A stretch of DNA of 64,000 bases from Adenophora triphylla var. japonica (Eukaryota > Streptophyta > Magnoliopsida > Asterales > Campanulaceae), in NCBI GenBank assembly GCA_022495995.1, contig JAFEMH010000078.1, positions 248,001-312,000 of the forward strand, written 5' to 3'. The position numbers and the translations under genes were made by a program. Of this stretch, positions 12,655 through 23,416 are shown piece by piece. Under the pieces are notes generated by a model, which searched no databases, had not been told where the DNA came from, and saw only the letters and a list, made by a program, of their open reading frames with translations. How positions within the stretch are numbered: the first letter of the stretch is position 1; the number at the start of each line of letters is the position of its first letter.

Positions 12655-13736
12655 GTGCAAGATGGAATCTTATATAGAAGATCTTTTTCAAAGCCATTGA
12701 TGAGGTGTATAGAGCCGGGGACGGTGGCTAAGGTTTTATTTGAAATTCATGAAGGCGTCTGCGGAGGTCATCCAGGGGCGAGATCTCTTGCGGAGAAGGT
12801 GTTGTTCCATGGTTATTATTGGCCAAGCTTGAAGAAGGATGCGGAAGAGTATGTTCGGAAATGCGAGAAGTGTCAAAGGTTTGGGAATATTCCGCGCCAA
12901 CCCGCCAGACGAGCGCCTATTGTCGCAACGTGGCCTTTTGATATGTGGGGCATAGATTTGATCGGGCCATTTCAAGGCGAGGAGGATGCCGGCATGTGGT
13001 CGTTGCGGTGGATTATTTTACGAAGTGGGTGAAGCGAAAGCCTTGGCAGCGATAGCGAGGATAATGTGATTAAGTTCGTTCAAGAAAACATTTGGTGCGA
13101 ATATGGGTTACCCAGAGCCATTATTTACGATCATGGAACACGGTTTGGTAAGAAATTTGCCGCGGAATGTCAAAGGATGAATGTGAAGCATTGGATGTCG
13201 GCGGTATACGGGCCGCGGTGTAATGGTCGAGCGGAGGCGGCAAATAAGCAAATCATTGCCGCATTACGTAAAAATTTAGAAGGAAGAGGCGGAGCATGGT
13301 TAGAAGAATTGTCTCTTGCATTGTGGTATGTAAGGACCACAATAAAGGGTTCAAGCTGGTGAAACGACATTTGCTTTAACTTATGGGTGCGAAGCCATAG
13401 CACCGTAGAGATGGCCTTGCCGACTTACGAGTGACTTATTATGATGAGGCGAGAAATGGGCGGGCGGTGCAACGACCTTGATTTGGTTGATGAAAGGAGG
13501 CTACAAGCGAGAATGAGGATGGTAAATTACAAGCGAAGAGGATGAAGGCCCAACATGATAAGCGGGTTAACAAGAGGTCTTTTAATGTAGGTGATTGGGT
13601 ACTAAGGAGTGCGAAGCCACGGGACCCAAACCGAGGCTTCACCAAGTTAAATGAAAAATGGGAAGAGCCGTTTCGGATATCTCAAATTGTTCGAGAAGGG
13701 ACCTATCGGGCGAGAAAGCGAGATGGCGAGAGTTGA
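12655..13736 (+). pseudogene. Gypsy integrase, frameshifted
   Basis: The zinc-binding H2C2 part is seen as H-x-GHPGARS...CEKCQRFG (12750-12890). It is followed by the catalytic core: DMWGIDLIGPF near 12945, YDHGTRFG near 13125 and NGRAEAANKQ near 13225, the D,D-35-E arrangement. The C-terminal block runs to about 13736 (FNVGDWVLRSAKPR). No chromodomain is visible. Frames break near 13000, 13360 and 13400-13500. Confidence 0.85.
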
Positions 13737-14161
13737 AGAATGCACAGGTGTCGATCATTTGAAGCGTTTTTATCAATGAAGTTGTAGTAACCTTTTTAGT
13801 TGCATCTTTTGATTTTGGTTCTAGATGACAAAAGATACGTAACTTTTACGTAGTCATGTGTTTTTGTGTACATCGCATTGACGGGAAAGTTATGTAAAAT
13901 TTGCCAATCTAGCACGATGTAACTTGTCGACGTAATGAAGAAGGAAGGAATTATTCAGCGACATATTGTTTTGTGATCACCATTTTCATTAAAATTTTGA
14001 CAAGTGGTATGTTTTGTGAAACAGTTATCGGAACGGCGGGATTAGAAGAACGACGGTAGTCAAGGAAGCCGTTTTAACAAAGGATGAAGAGCTTGGATAA
14101 AGGAGGCGACAGTAGAGGCGCGCAAAGAAACGTGAGAAGCGATAGTCGTCAACACGCACCA

Positions 14162-14995
14162 AGAGGGATGTGATGTCTTGGTTAGAGACCAAGGCACCTA
14201 ATGGATGTGGCGGCTTGGTTGAGACCAAGTCGCCCAAAAGGGATGTGGTGGCTTGGTTAGAGACCAAGTCACCCAAAAAGGGATGTGGCGGCTTGGTTGA
14301 GACCAAGTCGCCCAAAAGGGATGTGGTGGCTTGGTTAGAGACCAAGTCACCCAAAAAGGGATGTGGCGGCTTGGTTAGAGATCAAGTCGCCCAAAAGGGA
14401 TGTGGTGGCTTGGTTAGAGACCAAGTCACCCAAAAGGGATGTGGCGGCTTGGTTAGAGACTAAGTCGCCCAAAAGGGATGTGGTGGCTTGGTTAGAGACC
14501 AAGTCACCCAAAAAGGGATGTGGCGGCTTGGTTAGAGACCAAGTCACCCAAGAGATGTGGTGGCTTGGTTAGAGACCAAGTCACCCAAGGATGTGGCGGC
14601 TTGGTTAGAGACCAAGTCGCCCAGATGTGGTGGCTTGGTTAGAGACCAAGTCACCCAAGGATGTGGCGGCTTGGTTAGAGACTAAGTCGCCCAAAAGGGA
14701 TGTGGCGGCTTGGTTAGAGACTAAGTCGCCCCAAGAGATGTGGTGGCTTGGTTAGAGACCAAGTCACCCAAAAAGGGATGTGGCGGCTTGGTTAGAGACC
14801 AAGTCGCCCAAAAGGGATGTGGTGGTTTGGTTAGAGACCAAGTCACCCAAAAAGGGATGTTTTGGCTTGGTTTGAGACCAAGTCATCCAAAAAGGGATGT
14901 GGCGACTTGGTTAGAGACCAAGTCGCCCAAAAGGGATGAGGTATCTTGGTTAGAGACCAAGCCGCCTAAATTGAGATATCTGGATTAGAGACTAA
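14162..14995 (+). repeat. Minisatellite in Gypsy 3' region, about 21 copies
   Basis: Tandem unit of about 39-40 bp, core GGCTTGGTTAGAGACCAAG followed by TCGCCCAAAAGGGATGTGG or its TCACCC variant. I count 21 recognisable copies and one decayed copy at the right end; some units are shortened (for example near 14560-14640). Every unit contains the inverted repeat CTTGGT-TAGAG-ACCAAG. Two variants (GTGGCGG/TCGCCC and GTGGTGG/TCACCC) largely alternate, so the higher-order period is about 79 bp. Open frames across it are repeat artefacts. Confidence 0.95.
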
Positions 14996-15403
14996 GATAC
15001 CAAATGGATATGCCGAATGGCTACGCGAGAAAAATTGTCGCATCAAATAGTTGACAATAATCTACACTTGGGAGTGAGGCCTAAAGACAAGCCTCACTTT
15101 TTTGAAGGGAGTAGTATGTGTATAGAGTTAAGATGGAGAGATACAGTAAGGGGTACAATCTTTGATGAGCTATCAAAGCAAAATCAGAATTATCAAAAGA
15201 AAAACAAGCGACATGAAAAAGTTGTGATAAACAGAGATAGTTCCAGAAGCAGGTCATAAGAAGTAAAGCAGTAGATAAAAGGTCGCAACAGTGCGACAAG
15301 AAATAGCTACAAATTGTCTTTGGCGCGAAGGCCGGAAATGAAAATGAAATTAATTGTTTGCGACAAAAGAGGTAGCGAAACTTAAAAGAAGGAAATAAAA
15401 ATT

Positions 15404-18302
15404 ATGCATTACGAGCCCAAAAATAAAGTTAATAGCGGTTAGAAAATGAAAGCGCCGATTCATTGGCGTTGTAGGCGGCGTTGAGGCGTCTTTCTTTGCT
15501 TGAGACGAATCGACAGCGGGAACAATGTTGTCGGGCGAATGTCGGGAATTGGCCATGCGGCTTTGCAGGACGGCATCCTCGAGGCTAACGTGCCAACTCT
15601 TCTTTAGTAAGGGACGAGGGATGTCCACTTGCGACTTTTGTCGGCGAAAATTGTTTGAGCCCCATCGGCTAGCATTGCGGGGGTAATGGCGGGATTTCCT
15701 TCGGCGGCAATTGTTCGGAGAGTGTGAAGGATAGCGTTGTCAAACGCATCCATTTCATCAGTCTCTGCCTTGGTTTTAGCGGCTTCAAGATCTTCACGGA
15801 GTTTGGTCACTTGGTTAGCTCGCACGAAGTCTGTATCCCTAAGCCGTTTATTTTCAGCCTCAAGCTCGGGAATCTTGGCGACAAGCTCTTTATTCTTCTC
15901 GCTCTCAGCGATAAGGCGAGCAAGCTTCTCCTCTGAATCCTTGTTTTTCTTTTCAAGTTCTTCTAACCTCGCCTTACCCTCCGCCGGATCGGTATCGGCT
16001 TTGGTTCGCAAGTTTTGGAGTTCTTGAATAGTGGTATCCCTTTGGACCACTGCGTTTATAGAGATTCCGCTCACGATCGGCTTCGGTGAGCTCTCCCTCT
16101 AACTTAAGGCATTTGTTACTCGAAGCCCGGAAGAGTCTTTGGCGCAAAAGTAGAAAGGCAAGTAAATATTATGATTTAAGGTTAGATATAAAAATTTAAA
16201 ATGAAAAGGAAAGAAAGTAAAGATATCTTACTAAAGAAAGTTGGATCCCGGCATGATAGGCGGAGTGGGCAGGGTTCTCTCCTTCAACATAGGCAACTTG
16301 CTCGGCGTCGCTTGACCGCTTAAGAGCGGTGGAGCCTAGCAAGCAAGAAAGCCGTGTCTAGCCGCTCGGTGATCAATCCTTTAAGTTTAGGGATATCGTT
16401 GGCTTCCGACAAAGGGCCACCCTTACCCTCCTCATCTGAATCTGGAACCCTTCTTTTAACAGTGGGTTGGCGACGAGAATGTGAGCGGGAAGACGAAGGG
16501 CGAGCGGTGAGGTTGTGGGATTAGTAGGAGGGTCGGTCTCATGCGCAAAGGGGAAAGCGGGGTTTGGGAGTCTATAGGATCTTCATTACGAACCCCCGAC
16601 CTCGGCTTCGGGATCCCCGTGGGCGGCGACAACCTCATCCTCATCTTGGAGTTCATCATTTTCATCATTATCTTCTTCTTCTTCGTCATCTTCCAAGATC
16701 AAAGTTTCAGGAAGGTCCTCATGAGTTTGTGCGGGAGCGGGAGCGGAAGTACGTTGTTTTTTGTGTTGGCGAGGGTTGGTAGAAGGGGCCCGCCGGCGGG
16801 AATTCTCAGGAACAACCTTATCATCAACTCCAGTAGTGGCAATGGGAATGGTTAAGTCGGTGGTGGGCCTTGGTGGCATTCTAGCGCGGCCAAACGTCGG
16901 CTTTGTTGCTCGGGCTTGCCGTGTCTAGCCTTTTTTGATTCATATTCATTGAACGATGAACTGCGACAAAAAACAAAAAGACATTATTGACATTGTAAGA
17001 TTAAGTTAATAAATGAGGGAATGCAGAAGTTAGTAAAGATCATACGTAGGACTTCTCGCATTGAGCGACAAACGTTGTGGCCGTTCCCGCATGTTGTGCA
17101 CTCAGAAGCAAATTTTGCGCCTGAATGAAGCTCCCATCCCGCCCGAAAGCTGTATGCTCAATGGCCACCCTAGGAGGCGGGCGGGAAGTTGTAAGAAAGT
17201 CCTACTTGGCAGCGGGGCATCGTCAGCTAGAATCTGCTGCCACGAGAAGCGAGGAATCGAAGGATCGGCGGGATTATTGTCATTGAGAAGCTTGACCATC
17301 AATCTTTGTAACCTTTTCTCATCCTCATCCAAGGACCACTTCTTGTCTACCTTAGGATGAATTCCCTCAAGATCGGTGGGAAGTGTCCAGCCTACGCGAG
17401 AAATGATGAAAAGCGGGTTGTTCTGCCAGTTATGGACTTTGGAGGGAAGAGGTGTTAGGATCTTGGGTTTTTTGAATTTCAAAGACATACGGAGCTCATT
17501 TGTTTGTTTGTCTTTTTGTGCGTAACCCGTAAACATATCCATGAGAAGATGAGTGGTGGGTTCCCTTTAAGCGCGACAAACGACTATGAAGCAAGTTAAA
17601 ACCCTTATGGCGTTAGGGTGAAGCTCAGTATAACCGCATGAGCTTTGAAAAGAACCAGAGAGATGAAAGGGCCAACAGGGATCCTAAGACCCGCTTCTAA
17701 CTGTGACGGGAAGACCACTATTCCATCCTGTCGGCGCGGATGGATTGTAGCGACATGTCACCATCATAGCCTGCAATATGGTAGTTTAAGTGATCTATGT
17801 GGTATTGGGTATGAAAAGGGGGTGATGAGGGAATTTGTTGAAGGGTCTCTTCCCTTGGCCCAGAGGTAGAAGGATTAGTAGGTAAATGGGATTGTCACGC
17901 GAGAGGTTGAGGCGCCAGTGCTCGAGTTAGACATCTCGCTGAATCAGAAGAAGAGATAACTTGTTTATAATGGTTCCTATGAGCTATAGATCTCGCAGCG
18001 AGAAAGTCAGTGTCAGAACTGTCAGAATAAGTAGGGGGACCATAGAAGTGACAAAGGTGTTCACAAAGTTCGTTGGGAGTGAAAAATGTTTTGGACATGG
18101 GGGCTGAGGAATGAAGAAAACATTTGCCTCTAATTTCTATTGCGGCAATGATTGCGGGATCTACCTTATTGATCCTAAGACAGTTCACTAAATCATCTCG
18201 CGGGATCCTTGCCCAGATGCCCCTAGTTAAATAGTAAATGCCCCCAGTCCTTTGACATTGGCCATACCTAATTTTTCTAAGACAGTTCTTAAACCTAGCC
18301 AT
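15404..18302 (-). pseudogene. Antisense extra ORF (aORF) of the Tat-like Gypsy element
   Basis: On the opposite strand to gag-pol there is a long coding history. From ATG 18302 (MARFKNCLRKIRYGQC) the frame runs to 17895. Around 17690-17600 fragments GLRIPVGPF and LHPNAIRVL appear, the pattern of the 'putative gypsy type transposon' family (Pfam PF04195, from memory). A 146-codon piece follows at 17542-17102, an acidic Asp/Glu segment at 16879-16586 and a coiled coil at 16074-15604 (LEELEKKNKDSEEKLARL). Splice-like sites occur: donor CCTAC|GTATGA near 17046 with acceptor GTCGCAG| near 16968, and donor TTTA|GTAAGA near 16230. It is broken by frameshifts. Tat elements are known to carry antisense ORFs here; function unknown. 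Confidence 0.65.
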
Positions 18303-18945
18303 GATAACAAATAAAGCTTGAGAAAGACAAAGGAAATTGAAAATCAAAGAGATTACCTGGAAAATAGGAGGGATCGTTGATGAAGTCGAAGACCGACTGT
18401 AAGTTCGCCGGAATGTTCAAGGTCCGACCAAAGAAATGATTTTCCAGGGTGATTTAGTGGATGAATCAAGGCAAGAAATGAACGTTTATGGTGGAATTTC
18501 AAAGGGGAACAAGGATTTGGTAACTAAAAAGAAGGAAAGTTCAAGGAAGGAAGGTAGTGAGTTCGCCGGAAAATGTGTTGCTTTCGCCGGAAATCGCCTA
18601 GGAAGTTTTTAGAACGAGGAGAAGGAAAAAGGTAAAATGGGGGGTGGGGAGGTTATTTATATCAGGGGAATATGAACAGGTTCATAGGGGACAGTACAAT
18701 TAATTGGCCCCCAAAAATTTTGAAATTCCCCCCATTAAATGATTTTGAAATTTCAAAAGTCTTTTCATATGTCACATCATACCAACCGTCGGTCAGTGGA
18801 AGGACCTAGGAGTGTGCCACGTGTCCCTGGGATGACGTCATCTAATTGCGTCGTGCGAGGTAGTTACCCGCAGGCGGGAAGCAATAGGCAACGTAAATTT
18901 CTCGCCTGGAACATGAATGATCCAGGTCTTGAAATTGGGGGCTAC

Positions 18946-19714
18946 TGAAATGGTTGTCATAAATGGGTTGGGCCTGAACAGTTAAGAACAGTTCGATGAG
19001 ACCGATAGATCAAGTAAGGTGGGTAATAAACTGGAAATCAAACAATAATTAATACGTTGGCCCAGAAGATCAAGGTAGCACTATGTGCGACAAACGTGCG
19101 GCTTATAGAGGAATTCAAATAAAGGCGAGAAGAGTAACTAGCGGGAATATTAATTCGTGCCCATATTTTAGGTATCAAAGGGGATGACTTATGGCGAATC
19201 ACCGGGTTCACTTTGTCGCCATAAAGGTTTTGTCGCAATAAAGGGTTTGTCGCCTAGCGACAAACATGACTGATGGTCCAACTTTTGGGTGTATTGACAC
19301 GTGGCACCCACCTCCATAATGTAAACAGTATAACGTGATGGGAATGTCAGTACTTTTTACTAACTCTGAGGGTAGCTGGCTGACTTAGTACAGATGGCTG
19401 ACACGTGTCCCTCTAAAGCATGGTCCATGATTGCGAGGTGGTATAAATATGTAAAACCCTCTTTTATTAAGTAAGTCCACTCTCTCTCTAAAATTCTGTC
19501 TTTTCTCCATTACAATATAGAGCTTTTCTTAAATCTAAACTGAAAACTGATTCTCACGCCGGAGGGGTTTCACCGGAGTCACCCCCGGTTTAGTTCATTG
19601 CTGCTTGTGTGTGTAGGTCCCATAGCAAGCCATCCCAAGAAGATTAGCCGGAGTATCCTTTGAAGCAGTTGAAGATTCAACTCCTGATCAACACCATTTT
19701 CCATGGCAGCATCA
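18946..19714 (+). repeat. 3' LTR of the Gypsy element
   Basis: 769 bp, TGAAATGG to GCATCA, followed by target duplication ATATC at 19715-19719. Identical to the 5' LTR for about the first 360 bases, palindrome at 19246-19264 included, then differing at scattered sites. Confidence 0.93.
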
Positions 19715-19959
19715 ATATCTAGAGGTACAGTCTGCTTTAACTGCTTTAACTCGGTCGGAGCATTTTTATGATTCAATTCGGTTTGAAATTTCTCCAAATC
19801 GATGATTAGTTTGACCTCTAAATTTATCGAAATTGAAATAAATCAAATCATTTATATCTCTATTTTCATGATTTTTTCTCAAATAATTCTATTTTAAAAA
19901 TATAAATCCAAAAATAACTCACATTTGAAATTATTTTCCAAAATGACCAATTTTTAAAA

Positions 19960-20144
19960 AACTCGCTACATAGTGTATCGAGTTCAACATGTTACCGTTG
20001 AAACTCGCTAAACCATGTAGCGAGTTTAGTTAAATTAGAGTTTAGGCGTTTGAATTAATCAGTTGTAATTAGCAAAGAAAAACTTGATACACCATGTATC
20101 GAGTTTAGGCGTAGACAGAACTCGCTACACGGTGTAGCGAGTTT
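19960..20144. repeat. Cluster of four related palindromes
   Basis: Four versions of the same 25-27 bp inverted repeat at 19960-19984, 20001-20027, 20080-20106 and 20119-20144. The last is perfect: 12-base arms AACTCGCTACAC and GTGTAGCGAGTT with one central G. The others have a few mismatches (AACTCGCTACAT/GTGTATCGAGTT and so on). They lie between the Gypsy element and the MULE-like ORF fragment at 20439. The rest of 19720-20438 is AT-rich without coding signal. Confidence 0.85.
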
Positions 20145-20438
20145 ATAAAGACATTTTTTCAGCAGATAAGGTTTCCACATCAAGATTCATTCTCATTCTC
20201 ATATCCTCACATACTTACTCTAAAAAAAAAAAACCTAAATTTTCACATCATTTAATTTCGTCAGAATCGTTGAATACCAAGAATCAAGATAAATTAACAT
20301 AATCTTAATCATTGTTTTTCAATTGTGTTTAGATATAAAATTTAAGTTTTTAACTATGTTTTAGTATATTATAAATATAAATGTTAGTGTTTTATTATGT
20401 AGGTTTTAACACTATAATTTCGTAATGTAGGGTTAAAG

Positions 20439-20747
20439 ATGAACGCGGGTTCAATTATTTTCATATTCTATTGGGGAGGTGATGATAAACAACCATTTGA
20501 TGGTCCTCAATTTCAAAATGGGCCAAAATATGCAATTGAGGCTAATTATCGATGGAGATACAATGAGTTGATTGATGAATTATATAAAAAGATGGGCTTA
20601 GATCGGTCACAATATGATTTGAATGTCATTTATAGATGTCCTCATACTTTTGATAGCGGAATTGATGAGTAATTTTCTTTCCGTATTGAAGATGATGCGT
20701 GTATGGATACAATGTTCGATGATTTAGCTAAATTTGGGGATGGATAA
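20439..20747 (+). pseudogene. Fragment resembling N-terminus of MULE-type protein, one in-frame stop
   Basis: ATG 20439 opens 77 codons (FYWGGDDKQPF, RWRYNELIDELYKKMGLD, YDLNVIYRCPH). A TAA at 20670-20672 interrupts, yet the same frame continues for 24 more sensible codons (FSFRIEDDACMDTMFDDLAKFG) to a stop at 20747. The pattern (WGG, then a Y/L-x-x-L-x-x-L-Y helix, then a beta-rich Y-R/K-x-P segment) resembles the N-terminal domain of plant MuDR/MULE-derived proteins. That is judgement from memory, not a search. No transposase core follows, so it is a remnant or a short captured piece. Confidence 0.45.
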
Positions 20748-21190
20748 TTTCCAGCTGTATATTGTTGTTACAACGAATGAAGTTTAAGTAATAATTTTGA
20801 TTGATTTAATTATCATAATAAAAATTTAAAACTTTATTGATAGTGTTGTTGATGGTATATCAATAATAAGTTTCAAAATTGCATTTTTATAACTAAATCA
20901 ATTAAAAATTATTACTCAAAGTTTTTGCGTAATAATGGTAAAAAAAAGTGAAAATATCATCTTGAAATCGGATGGAGTATGAACTTTCTCTTTCAAATCT
21001 CATATTTCATACTCTCAACACCTAGTATATAACATTTTTTTTAATTTTCGTGCATATAATAATTGTATAATTTGTAATAGGACGAAGGGGGTATATGAAA
21101 TGAACAACATATACTATCAAAGTTCAAACTCTTTGAGTGAGTTAATGATATTTTGTGTTGTAAAGTGTGTATTATTGTGCATTACGGTTA
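20748..21190. other. Intergenic, no gene seen
   Basis: AT-rich. CTCAACACCTAGTATATAAC and ATAGGACGAAGGGGGTATATG near 21010-21100 look like decayed MITE ends, but I cannot pair them. Confidence 0.4.
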
Positions 21191-21607
21191 AAGCTGTCAA
21201 TACGGGCTGGCGAAGCGGGGTGGACCGAACCCGCCATTAAACGGGGCGGGCTGGCCCAAATTTATGGGGGGCCGGCAATACGTCATCCCAAACCAACCCG
21301 CGTTGGGTTGGTGGGCAGGCGGGCCAATCAAATAAATAAATTTTGGGTTTGAAATGTGTATAAACTGAAAAAAAAAAAATCAAATATCATAATAGTCAAA
21401 CAAACACAAACTGTCAAACAAAATAATATTTCAAAAGATATCAAAAATCATAAGAGTCAAACAAACACAAACGAATATTAATATCAATATAAACTAATTT
21501 TCAAGTAGGCAACACAAGTAAAATTTACGCAAATTGCTACAAATAAAGACAGATAAATCATGATCTCAGAAATAAATATTAATATCAATAAGAATAAGAA
21601 TAAGAAT

Positions 21608-21645
21608 GGAGAGGGAGAGAGAGAGAGAGAGAGAGAAGAGAGACA
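21608..21645. repeat. (GA)n microsatellite
   Basis: Near-pure GA run inside the hAT-like element; the open reading frame through it (Glu-Arg repeats) is not a gene. Confidence 0.85.
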
Positions 21646-21907
21646 CATGTGTGTGGATAGGAGAAGGTAACGGTAACGAATTAGTGGTCGTGACGGAGTA
21701 CACCGACGGCGATGGAAAAGGCGACGAGGGCGGCGACGCCTTCTTAGGATTTCTCCGTTTGTGTTCTCTACTTCTCTCGAGTCTTTGTCACTTCACGATT
21801 CACGTATTGAGTCCATAAGATTGATATAGCCCTAAAATTTTCACTTTAAAACGACGTAATTTTGTGGTGAAAAAAATATAAAAAAAAATACAGTGGGCTG
21901 GTCCGCC

Positions 21908-22631
21908 TAGACGTGACCACGGTTAATTAACCGCGGTTAACCGGTTAATAACCGGCGGTTAACGAAGGTTAAAATCATTAACCGGACTTAACCGTTAACC
22001 GTTAAGTCACGGTTACGGTTAACCGGTTAACGGTTAATCCGGTTAACCCGGTTAACCCGGTTAATAAACGGTTAATTATTATTTTTTTTTTTTTTTCAAG
22101 AATGTCAGATTTTTATCTAAAGTTAAAAAAAATAACTTTTTAATAGTTTTTTGAATAAAAAGTTAAGTTTTTAACACTTTTTTTGAAAAAACAGTTAAAT
22201 ATTTAACAGTTTCTGTTAAATATGTAACTGTATATGAACTGTTTTTTTCTTTTTTTTTTTTTTTTTTGGATAAATAAAACTATTTTAAATAGTTGTTAAG
22301 CTAATATTTTTTGCAAAAAGTTATAGAAAAATAGGTATGAATTTTTAAAGAAATGAAAACTTAACGGATTTAAAAGAAACGGAAGTATATAAAGAGAAAA
22401 CTTAACTTTTTTGAATAACCGACGGTTAATTAACGGTTAAGTTAATCGGTTAATTAACCGGCGGTTAACCGGCGGTTAACCGGAGTAAAAATTTCTTAAC
22501 CTTTGTTAACCTCGGTTACACGGTTATCGGTTAGGCGGTTAAAGCGGTTAGACGGTTAACGGTTTAGGCGGTTAAAATCCGGTTATTAACCTTACGGTTA
22601 GCCGGTTAACGCTTAACCTTGGACACGTCTA
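21908..22631. mobile_element. hAT-type MITE rich in TTAACCGG motifs, 8-bp TSD
   Basis: Ends TAGACGTGACCACGGTTAA and, inverted, TAGACGTGTCCAAGGTTAA, 17 of 19 matching. Flanked by an 8-bp direct repeat GGTCCGCC (21900-21907 and 22632-22639), the hAT signature. Both arms (21915-22075 and 22420-22620) consist of dozens of variants of GGTTAACCGG and are roughly inverted to each other; the middle is T/A rich. No coding capacity. Confidence 0.88.
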
Positions 22632-22784
22632 GGTCCGCCCCACCCAAACCTGTTTTGACCCGCATCCATATGGGTCAGCCCGAATTGACCTATTTTTATT
22701 TGGGTTAATAGTTTTAAAACCCAACTCACCCTTATTGCATGACGGGACAAGTTGGCCCGATTGGCCCAGAACAAATTGACGGAT

Positions 22785-23116
22785 CTAATTACTGTGGTCA
22801 ATCTTTGTCTCTAAATTGTTTTAGTTTTATCCTCTGTTAAGGACTTTTTTTTTATTTATCTACTACTCAGCAGTACAAAATTTCATTTTTGATGTTTCAT
22901 TTTAAAAGACACATTCGAAAAAATGAAAAGAAAAATTAATACTTATTTATTTATGGGATCAACTTGTTATATTTACAATAATTATCCACTTATTATTCTC
23001 AGCCCACATTTTCTCCCTTACCTCACTTTTCATGCTCACAACACTTACTCCATTATACGCTCTCCTTAATTTCCACATAAAATTCATTTTGTGTTTTTTT
23101 AGTGAGTCAAAAGGAG
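22785..23116. other. Intergenic, no gene seen
   Basis: AT-rich; nothing recognised apart from pyrimidine-rich stretches near 23000-23080. Confidence 0.4.
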
Positions 23117-23416
23117 TACTCCCTCCGTCCCATAAGTTTTAGGAATTTTTGAAATGGCACGAGAATTAAGAAATATTATTATAGTATTAGGAGAGAGAAT
23201 GAGTGGAAGAAGTGTTGTGAGTGTGAAAAATTAAATAGGAGAGAGAATGAGTGGAGGGAATAGTAAATTATAATAGTGTTGTGAGTATTAAAATAATGTA
23301 TGAGAGAGAATGAGTGGAGAGAATAGTGATTTAAGGTTTTCATTTTGGGAATTCTTAAGATTTATGGGACGCCCAAAATGAAAAGTTTTCTTAAGACTTA
23401 TGGGACGGAGGGAGTA
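23117..23416. mobile_element. Stowaway-like MITE
   Basis: 300 bp, TACTCCCTCCGTCCCATAAG to CTTATGGGACGGAGGGAGTA, an almost perfect long inverted repeat with TA at both edges; same family as the copy at 903. Confidence 0.92.

Larger units (their letters stand above)
6292..19714 (+). mobile_element. Ty3/Gypsy LTR retrotransposon, Tat-like (Retand type)
   Basis: Complete 13.4-kb element. LTRs at 6292-7051 and 18946-19714 start TGAAATGG; the 3' copy ends GCATCA and the 5' copy GCATCG. It is flanked by the 5-bp target duplication ATATC (6287-6291 and 19715-19719). A polypurine tract ending TTGGGGGCTAC lies directly before the 3' LTR. Order is gag, protease, RT, RNase H, integrase, tandem repeat, antisense ORF. 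Integrase after RT/RNase H defines Ty3/Gypsy. The lack of a chromodomain, the long 3' untranslated zone with tandem repeats and the antisense extra ORF point to the Tat lineage (inference from known Tat/Retand/Ogre structure). The coding part has many small indels, so this copy is not autonomous as written. Confidence 0.93.
21191..22784. mobile_element. Non-autonomous hAT-like element, split by a second element
   Basis: The left part has GCTGTCAATACGGGCTGGC followed by GGCGGGCTGGCCC-type sequence. The right part has CCCGCATCCATATGGGTCAGCCCG and ends TTGGCCCAGAACAAATTGACGG. The ends are inverted copies of a GTCAAT...GGGCC motif, a common plant nonautonomous hAT arrangement. Boundaries are approximate and I found no certain TSD. 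It contains the GA microsatellite at 21608 and was the target of the 724-bp element at 21908-22631. Confidence 0.45.

Noticed and set aside
14025..14988. Long repetitive open frames (KSPKRDVVAWLET type) on both strands
   Set aside because: Produced by the minisatellite whose unit length is close to a multiple of three; no start context and no family resemblance.
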